Assembly: GCA_033032865.1 (NCBI GenBank)
Contig: JAWHQI010000121.1
Span: 248,001-312,000, forward strand
Direction: 5' to 3'
Length of the DNA stretch: 64,000 nt
Origin: Dactylorhiza incarnata
Taxonomy: Eukaryota > Streptophyta > Magnoliopsida > Asparagales > Orchidaceae
Both the position numbers and the translations under genes were made by a program. The notes below the pieces were generated by a model that was not told the DNA's origin, ran no database searches, and saw nothing but the letters and a program-made list of their open reading frames with translations. Of this stretch, positions 56,733 through 64,000 are shown piece by piece (the first letter of the stretch is position 1; each line of letters begins with the position of its first letter).

Positions 56733-59700
56733 AATAACAAATACCCATATGAGAAATTAGTGAGTTTATAGATAAGTGCGATAAAAGATATGCATGAATA
56801 AAAGGTTTACTGCGTGATAGATTTTACTCCCCCTAAATATCTATGTCACTAGATTTCTCATTTTATTCTCCCCCTTTTGTTATTACCAAAAGTGGGTTGT
56901 CATGATCGAGCAATATCACTCCCTCTACATAGATGCTTTCCATGAAAACTTTTTAATATACTCCCCCTAAATTGTATTCTCCCCCAAAATGTATGCTCCC
57001 CCTAAATGTTATAATTAATTGCAATGGTGCATTCTGAAAAATTGAGATTAGTAAGAGATTTCTTGAATTTATATTTCTCTCCTTTTTTGATATTATCAAA
57101 AGTTATTTTGAAATAAAGAATACATAATTATGAAGAAATAATAAATATGGGATTATATAAGAGTAATAGATTTTATGTCGAGAAGAAAAATAGGATTCAA
57201 TCAAAAGCTTGTTAAATACTACTTGTTGAGAAAAATATAGGCATGCTGTAACATAAAGTAGTAAGCAACATAGCTAACATGATAAAGTAAGCATTCTATT
57301 TTAAGATACCACTTGCTTAAAGGAAAACACAGTGTTAAAAATAATAAGCACTCTTAAACATAAACATCATTTTAGAAGATAAAACCATATAAAGGATAAT
57401 GGGTTTTAAATTTGAAAAGTTGATGTTTGAGTTAAAGATTGAAGAGATGCTATTCCATTAAGATAAAAAAAATTGCAAGCATGATTTCATAATATCAAGA
57501 AAAGATACACAAACTACAATGTAATAAAATTTTCATTTCAAGTAAACATAAACATTGTAGCGGTCATGCTTTGTTATCTAGTGCATTTACTTAAGTTTGT
57601 AGAGATTTGAGTAGATGAGCATTAGGATCCAATTCTCATGAGTAGAAGTTTTATGAAAGATAATGATGTGTACAAAGTAGTGTTTTGATAAAGTATACAA
57701 GTGAATCAATCAAAAACACATGACATATATAATGAAATAATACAACATTAAAATACACAAATAATATTACTTCCACAATATTACAATGCACATGAATAAA
57801 TATTACAACTATCAAGGTGCTATGTACACACAATGCTTATTAAGACTTATCAGGGTGCAAAGTAGTGCTTGGGGGATCACTTTTATACTTTTTAGCTTTA
57901 TTTTCAAATTTTTTGTGATCCGGCGTACTAAAGAGAAGTGGTGTAGAAATTGTTTGCTACAAGACACTTTACAATTCTTAGCCAAGATGCTCAACCTCAC
58001 AATGCTCATTAAGACTTATCAGGAGGGTGAGTAGTGCTTGGTGGAGTTTTCCTTGTCATTTATTATTTGCTTTTTAGTTTAGTGACTAAGAACTCCGAAT
58101 TCACTTGTTTTGCAAACATAGCATTGTAAACCACATTTCTCTAAAGAATAAGTGCATGAAAGACAAAGAATTGTAATAACCAATTCAATGTTGTGTAGGT
58201 AATCTATTTAGGCATTTTAATTATTTAAGTTATTACACTACACAATCATGTAAGAATAGGATTGTAAACACATGTAGGTTATCAAAAATAAGTGAGTGAA
58301 TGAATCATTATCAAACATAATACATTACTCATACTGAGGCATGCTAAACATTTCTATACATGTTTATCTACAATCAATTTCATTGCACATAACAAGATAA
58401 TTTTCAAGGCATGCCAAATACAAAATAATGTTTTTAAGAAACTTGAAAGTCAAATTAAACATTGTATTTAATCTTTAATTGATATAATTAATCATCCATC
58501 CTTGACAATGGCAATGAATAACAATCAGTTTTTGTTTATAAAGTTTTGAATTTTTTTTATATATGCAAAAAATAATAAACACACATAAAGAAAAACATAT
58601 TTTTGTTCTTTAAAATTGTTTTGTAATTTTGTAATTTTTTTATATATATTCTCTGGAAATCATAGAAGTCTTTAATAGCCCTTTCAGTAAATGATATTCT
58701 ATGCCAGAGAAATAAACAAAAATAATGTATGAGAAAATACATATATATATATATTTTAAAAGAAATAAAATTTTGTTTTAAAAGGAATAAAAAGATAGAA
58801 AACTTTGTACAAACACACAAAATATTAAAATAATACCAGAAATAATTCAAAACAAAAAAAAATTATATTTTGGAGCAAAGGAGCTAACGCTAGACATTAA
58901 CTTCTTAACGCCAAAACAGAACTGCATTTCTTGATGTTTTGAAAAATATTTTTCTCAATTCATTTGTATTATAAAGAGACCTTCCTTCAGTTGAAATTTC
59001 AGAGTATATTGATTAGATTTGAAGGCTCTTTTAGCATATATTTGGTGATTTTTCAAATACTTATGTTTGGTAAAATCATTAAAGCTCGAAATATTAAAAT
59101 ATGCAAACACATGATGCAATGCTAGAATAAAAAAATATGCATGATTTATGTATAAAGAGTGAGATAATGTTCATGCAATGAATATAATATAAGTATATCT
59201 AAGATCAAGATACCTTAACTACATGACTACACTTTAGCCCCGTACTAAGTGACGGATGGGCATGAGGATCTGCACACATGCCGTAGGTTGGGGTGTTAAT
59301 CCCATATGCATACAAAAGACGACGCTCAACCTAGCACACTTTCCCCCCAGTGCCTCTCAAGGCCCCACTGGAACCCTCCCCGGTTAAGGACAAGACATGA
59401 TTTGAGGTTAGGTCTCTAATGCACACAATCCTACGCCCTCGCTATTGTGAGACACATGTCATATGTTTATTGATTATGGACATACTAAGCGTGTAAGCCT
59501 TAAATATATTAAATGTGTTATAATTTCATGATTAGTTTTGGATTTAAAATTTATCGAAGATTGTTGATTTTAAATTCATTTAGAAAAGTTTTATTCATGC
59601 AAATAACTACAAAGGAAAATAAGATTTTCATATTTTAATGATATAATTTACTTTAGCATTGCAAGATATAACTAGCATGAGCATTGATTTCAATCTATGG

Positions 59701-60772
59701 TACATGATAATGATAGTGTGATGAATTAGGACAACATGGTGCAAAGCTAGGTAAAGATGGACAAATATAAGATTGAGTTGCATGTATTCAAACATGGAGT
59801 TTTGAATTTTCAAAGACCTAGAAAGAAGTGACAATTCTATTTGATTTCATCTTGTTGATATCAAGTTAATTCATAGGTCTAATGATAGTGAGATTCATGC
59901 AAACAATAAAGATGCACATCACACACACAAAACAAGATATGAAACTATAATACCAATTGCAATCATATATTTCATAATTCCTAAGGTTGATAGAATTAGT
60001 TGATTTAAGATAGGTCTTGGTGGATCATGAATTATGATATATGATTATAGTGAATTTTAGCATAGGATATTAATAGATCATGGTGGTGATTGTGAAATCA
60101 TATTCATCATTTTTGTAAATTTTCTTTTTGATTTTAATTTTTAGAAATTAGACAAAACAAATACAAGGTATTTGACAACAATGATAGTAAAAATAATTTT
60201 TCAGAGAAAATCAGAATTTTTAGGAAAATATGCTACCGCCAGCGTTAGTGACTGAGTTACTATATTTGATTTAATACACATTGTTTTTGATATTACTTGA
60301 TTCTGATTTTTCTCGATTATGATTTTCAATATAGGGGCTATTATATGCAGCAACGAAAAAAAGGCAAATATGCAATTAGTTGCGCATTTAATATTTTAGC
60401 CTAAGACCCCTAAAAATCCATTTAAATCCAATTTTGAAAGTAATTTCACTAGTCTTGATAATATCATTTAGAAAATTTAGCATTCAATTTATAATGATAA
60501 TATAAGACATTTATAGGCAAAGGATTTAAAAAGGATAAAACAAAAAGAAAAGATAGATCACTTAAAAATTATGACTTTATGTTCAATTTAATTCAATTTT
60601 GATTTGATAAACATTAGGCTTAAAATGTAAAAGTCATATTTCATAATGTATCTAAGTGACCTTAGCGTGTTGGCTCAAAAATAAGAAAACAAACAAAAGA
60701 AAAAGCAATTAAGCATATCATGAAGTAGAGTACTGATATTTCATTTTTTAATTAATTTCTACTTCATGCAAT
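56733..60772. other. Element 4 interior, noncoding
   Basis: AT-rich. It holds two copies of the shared TATCAGG motif (57834-57853, 58003-58022), several CTCCCCCTAAAT words, a GC-richer block at 59215-59460 with no counterpart in elements 2 or 3, and a degenerate GC palindrome near 60230-60250. The last 70 bases resemble 25431-25500 of element 2. Small ORFs here are AT-rich noise. Confidence 0.65.
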
Positions 60773-61260
60773 TGTTTGCCCGGAAAGCCCGCGATCTAGC
60801 CTTTACAGCTCAAAATTAACGGTCTCAGCGGTCTTCGGATTTTGAGATCGCGCAAGATCGTCAGCCTTCTGCTTAACCAGGTTTCCTATGTTGCAAGCAG
60901 CTGAAGCCATTCGAGATCGCCGGTCCGAGCGGTCTGGGCTTTTTTCTGTTTTTTACTATTTGTACCCCATTTCGCTGCCCCGGCTCTCCTGTACCCCGGG
61001 CAGCCCGTAGTTTTTTAGTTCTGCCCGTTTGGGCAGTCCCCTCGTCTATAAATAGAGGGGTAGGGGTACCTGAAAAGGGACTTTTGGGCTCCGAGGCTCC
61101 AGCTTACAACCTGTGTAAGCGGTCTCATTTTTTAGTGATCGCTGTCCTGTGATCGTTTTTCTTCTCTTCAGCCTTCCCAATCTTAGTAACCTGAGCTTCG
61201 CAGTCCTCTCCTTTTTCCCCCTAAGTGTGAATTTTGGAGGTACCATTTTTGGCACCAACA
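60773..61260 (+). repeat. Element 5 5' LTR (about 488 bp)
   Basis: Taken from TGTTTGCCCGG to GGCACCAACA, giving matching TGTT...AACA ends. The left border is where similarity to element 2-type sequence ends; the right border is less certain because no standard primer site follows. It contains a TATA box at 61047-61054. Confidence 0.6.
61047..61054 (+). promoter_or_regulatory. TATA box of element 5
   Basis: TATAAATA, flanked by CCCCTC and GAGGGG, which are complementary. A perfect small hairpin CTGCCC-GTTT-GGGCAG lies just upstream (61021-61036). Confidence 0.7.
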
Positions 61261-61317
61261 GAACGAACACGCGACCTTCAGATTCGAAGTGTCAGGTGAA
61301 GTTCTTGGACTTTCAAG

Positions 61318-64000
61318 ATGGCTGAGCGTCGCAGAGGTCGTCCTGTGCGGTCTCCTAGCGGTCTTCCGTCCGATCTTAATTACTTAGAAGCGCTGGAGCG
61401 TCGCTTCGAGCTCCGTGTGGAGCAAGCTCTTCGCGAGGCCGCTCGAGCTCGGCAGGACGCCGCCTCCGTCCAGCAGGAGATCGCGCGATCTCAGCAGGAG
61501 GCCGCCCGAGACCGCCAAGAAGCTGTTCGAATTCAGCAGGAGTCCGCAAAGCAAATTGAGGCCATGAATCAGGTTCTGGCCGCGATTTCTCAGAGAATTC
61601 TTCCGCCTCCGCAAGTCACCACCCCTGATCGCATGGCGAGCGGTCATCCACGCGATCACCCCAGTCTCCAGCCTGCGGCTCCTCAGCGATCTCAGCATGA
61701 GGAGTTCGCTGCTCGTCGTCATACCTTCCAAGCTGCAGCCCAGGGACCTCCGTCCCAAACTCTGAATTTCGAAGAGGAGTTTGCTTACCCCCAAGCTCCT
61801 CCTGCTTCTTGTCTTGCTCCTCCCGGCCCTTCTCAATTCGGGGAGCCTTCTCCTTTTACCGACGAGATTCGTCGAGACCCAATTCCCCATGGGTTTAGGG
61901 AGCCACGTATTCCCATTTTTTTAGGAGAAAGCGATCCGATGTCTCATCTACAGGCCTTCGAGTCTGCTGTGGCTCTTAGGACCATCTCAGATGGGGTGAG
62001 ATGTAAATTGATGGTCACCACCTTTGATGGGGCAGCTAGGGAATGGTTCTACAAGCTCCCCAATCAGTCCATCCCGAATTTTGCCGTTCTTAGGGAAGAG
62101 CTTTTACTGAGGTTTGCTACCGCGAAGAAGAGGAAGAGTGGTCCTGCGACCCTCTTCAAGATCCAGCAAGGGGGCAACGAGACTGTTGCTCATTTTGTTG
62201 ATCGTTTCCAGAAAGAGATTCTAGGGATCCGGGATATGGATCCTGAGCTCTATATGGTAGCTCTGATCAGCGGCCTGCAGGAGGGCCCTCTGAAGTTCGA
62301 AGTCACCACCAAGGAGCCTAGCTCCTATCAAGAGCTAATTAGCGTAGCTAATCGTTTCATAGAAGGGGAAATCAACAACCCGAACTATGTAAACAATCTG
62401 ACCAACAGAGGAGTCCAAAAAGGTTCTGCAGGATTCTATCCGGCTCCGTCTTCTTCGAAGCCTCGGCAGGATCTTCCGCCTCCGGCTCCGAGAGGTAAAG
62501 GTTATCGCAACCACCATTCAAACCGAGGTAACCCATCTTCTTTCCCTCTTCAAAGTTCATTTTTTCAAAATCCCGTCGCTTCTGCTCCGCAAGCTACTCC
62601 AGTCCACCAGATTCAATATGCCCAACCTCCCCTTCTGCCCATCCCGTCTCTTTACAATGAATCCCAAGAGTCTTTCACAGACTTTGGGGTTCCAATGAGT
62701 GAGGTGCTTCAGACTGTTCAGAAGCAACCTTTTTTCAGAAGACCGGCTCCGTTAAACTCAGACCCGAAAACGAGAAATCCGGCCCTCTACTGTGAATATC
62801 ATAGGGAAAGAGGCCACTTGACAGAAAACTGTAGAGCCCTCCGTTTGTTCCTAGAGAAGCTTCTGAAGGAGGGGAAAATTTCTGACGTTATTCAGAAAAG
62901 TGATCCTGCCAAAGCCTCAATTTCTAAAGCTAAGGAAGTGGCAGAGGTTCATTGGGAATGCGAGGAGGTAGATGACGTTGGCCATCTGGGCAACATCGGC
63001 TTTCCAAGTGAATGCATTGATGCTGATGATGAAGGTGCCTTGGGCAAACTTTTTTGCATCCATGGGGGAGCAGGCCCCGAGTCTTCAAGGAAAGCAAGTC
63101 TGAAGAGAGTTTATCAATCAGAGGTCGCAACTACCTCTTCAGCCCCGATCCGAGGGACGGTCACATTTGGAGATGAAGATCTTCCTCAGACCGCAAATCC
63201 TTTCGATGACGCAGTTGTTATCAAAGCTGTGATAGAGAATTACACAGTAGAGAAAATCCTAATAGACACAGGGAGTTCAGTTAATGTGCTCTTCAAACCG
63301 GCTTTTGAGGCATTGAAGACAGGCAAACCCCTCCTATCAACTGAAGGACCTCTTTACGGTTTCTCAGGAGAGAAGAAGGAAGTTGAAGGACTCGTTACTC
63401 TTTCTGTGATCTTGGGAGGAATAGTGAGGCTGGTGAAGTTCATAGTTGTTGATGCTCCTAGTAGCTACAACGCAATCTTTGGAAGACCCTTCCTAAATGC
63501 CTATCAAGCCATCGTCTCCACTTACCATCAAGCGGTGAAGTTCGCCTTGAATGGCAAACAACATCGAATCAGGAGCGACCCCAGAAAAGCTAGAGAATGT
63601 TATGTGAAGACAGTCAGCATGATCGTATCTTCTCCCCCTCAGGAAGTTATGATGACCGAGTCGCTTGAATTTCCCGAACAAATCCAAGCTGCGGAGGAAG
63701 CTGAAGAAGATACAAGAGGAGGAGCTCACTTGGAACCTGCCCAAGTGACTCAGGCAATCCCAATCAGCGAGGAAGATGGGAGCAAGTGTCTCTCCATCAA
63801 CGCTGAATTATCTGAAGCTGACAAGGGTCAGCTCATCTCTTGCCTTCTTCAAAATCTAGATATCTTTGCCTGGTCGGCGGAGGACATGCCAGGAGTGGAT
63901 CCTGATGTCGCTTGCCATCATCTCAACATCGATCCTAGCTTCGCTCCAATTCAGCAGAAAAAGAGATCCGCTGCCACCACTCTAGCTCAGCCTATCCGTG
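61318..64000 (+). CDS. Element 5 gag-protease-RT polyprotein, open to the window edge
   Basis: Starts MAERRRGRPVRS and stays open for 894 codons to the last base. Residues about 20-90 form an Ala/Gln/Arg-rich coiled coil with repeated RQEAA-like phrases. About 195-345 is the gag domain (DPMSHLQAFESAVAL, then TTFDGAAREWFYKLP and FVDRFQKEI). At 492-505 lies CEYHRERGHLTENC, the Tat variant of the zinc knuckle with His as second ligand. The protease DTGSS starts at residue 650, with AIFGRP downstream. The RT begins after about residue 830. Gag and protease are in one frame without stop or intron, unlike Ogre elements. It is the only long intact coding region here and may belong to a recently active copy. 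Confidence 0.88.
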   Translation, partial: MAERRRGRPVRSPSGLPSDLNYLEALERRFELRVEQALREAARARQDAASVQQEIARSQQEAARDRQEAVRIQQESAKQIEAMNQVLAAISQRILPPPQVTTPDRMASGHPRDHPSLQPAAPQRSQHEEFAARRHTFQAAAQGPPSQTLNFEEEFAYPQAPPASCLAPPGPSQFGEPSPFTDEIRRDPIPHGFREPRIPIFLGESDPMSHLQAFESAVALRTISDGVRCKLMVTTFDGAAREWFYKLPNQSIPNFAVLREELLLRFATAKKRKSGPATLFKIQQGGNETVAHFVDRFQKEILGIRDMDPELYMVALISGLQEGPLKFEVTTKEPSSYQELISVANRFIEGEINNPNYVNNLTNRGVQKGSAGFYPAPSSSKPRQDLPPPAPRGKGYRNHHSNRGNPSSFPLQSSFFQNPVASAPQATPVHQIQYAQPPLLPIPSLYNESQESFTDFGVPMSEVLQTVQKQPFFRRPAPLNSDPKTRNPALYCEYHRERGHLTENCRALRLFLEKLLKEGKISDVIQKSDPAKASISKAKEVAEVHWECEEVDDVGHLGNIGFPSECIDADDEGALGKLFCIHGGAGPESSRKASLKRVYQSEVATTSSAPIRGTVTFGDEDLPQTANPFDDAVVIKAVIENYTVEKILIDTGSSVNVLFKPAFEALKTGKPLLSTEGPLYGFSGEKKEVEGLVTLSVILGGIVRLVKFIVVDAPSSYNAIFGRPFLNAYQAIVSTYHQAVKFALNGKQHRIRSDPRKARECYVKTVSMIVSSPPQEVMMTESLEFPEQIQAAEEAEEDTRGGAHLEPAQVTQAIPISEEDGSKCLSINAELSEADKGQLISCLLQNLDIFAWSAEDMPGVDPDVACHHLNIDPSFAPIQQKKRSAATTLAQPIR

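Larger units (their letters stand above)
55379..60772 (-). mobile_element. Element 4: third SIRE-like element, partial
   Basis: One complete 3' LTR, its polypurine tract and about 4 kb of interior noncoding sequence are visible before element 5 interrupts it. LTR ends (TGTTGGATCTTGTGGC, TTCCAACA) and 3' motifs are shared with elements 2 and 3. It inserted into the right LTR of element 3. No gag or pol is seen in the visible part. Confidence 0.82.
60773..64000 (+). mobile_element. Element 5: Ty3 Tat-lineage element, partial
   Basis: A 5' LTR and a plus-strand gag-protease-RT start are visible; the rest is beyond the window. Its composition is much more GC-rich than element 4, into which it is inserted. 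The gag/protease style (TENCRALR, then LIDTGSSVNVLF, LYGFSGE, SSYNAIFGRP and IFAWSAEDMPGVDP) is typical of the Tat lineage. Confidence 0.85.

Noticed and set aside
59215..59460. A tRNA-derived SINE or small RNA gene in the element 4 island
   Set aside because: No A-box or B-box and no poly(A) tail or target duplication could be seen.
61384..61890. A 168-codon minus-strand ORF
   Set aside because: It is a shadow of the plus-strand gag-protease frame, which runs unbroken over it.

Overview
The window is plant nuclear DNA, probably repeat-rich heterochromatin of a large flowering-plant genome. No host gene, tRNA or rRNA gene was recognised. Everything I can name is long terminal repeat (LTR) retrotransposon or derived from one. 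The species cannot be told from this sequence.

The ground layer is a tandem array (1-1571, 16512-19833, 28161-46275) of about sixteen complete or partial units, in a short form (about 1.5 kb) and a long form (about 1.73 kb). Each unit carries a TATA-like stretch, the primer-binding-site word TGGCGCCGTTGCCGGGGA used by Athila/Tat-type Ty3 elements, a 60-codon mini-Gag with one zinc knuckle, and GC-rich palindromes built on TCACGGGCGTGA. The array looks like a non-autonomous Athila/TR-GAG-like retroelement amplified head to tail. It flips orientation at about 41838.

Five LTR retrotransposons are layered on it. Element 1 (1572-16511, minus) is a Ty3 Tekay/Del-type chromovirus with about 5.07-kb LTRs and a complete but stop-riddled gag-protease-RT-RNaseH-integrase-chromodomain order. 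Element 2 (19834-28160, minus) is a Ty1/copia SIRE-like element that has lost pol, keeps a rearranged gag and carries a plus-strand antisense ORF behind a candidate intron. Element 3 (46276-55378, minus) is a pol-bearing relative of element 2 with many stops. Element 4 (55379-60772, minus, right end outside) is a third relative inserted in the right LTR of element 3. Element 5 (60773-64000, plus, right end outside) is a Ty3 Tat-lineage element inserted in element 4; its gag-protease frame is open to the window edge.

Insertion order is array first, then elements 1, 2 and 3 independently, then 4 into 3, then 5 into 4. Target-site duplications are readable for elements 1 and 2. Elements 2, 3 and 4 share LTR ends, primer and polypurine sites and 3' noncoding sequence, so element 3-like copies could have supplied enzymes to element 2-like copies. 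The observations most worth following are the antisense gene of element 2, GC-palindrome arrays placed beside the TATA box in three related LTRs, the array with its modular palindromes and large inversion, and a candidate intron at the gag-protease junction of element 1.
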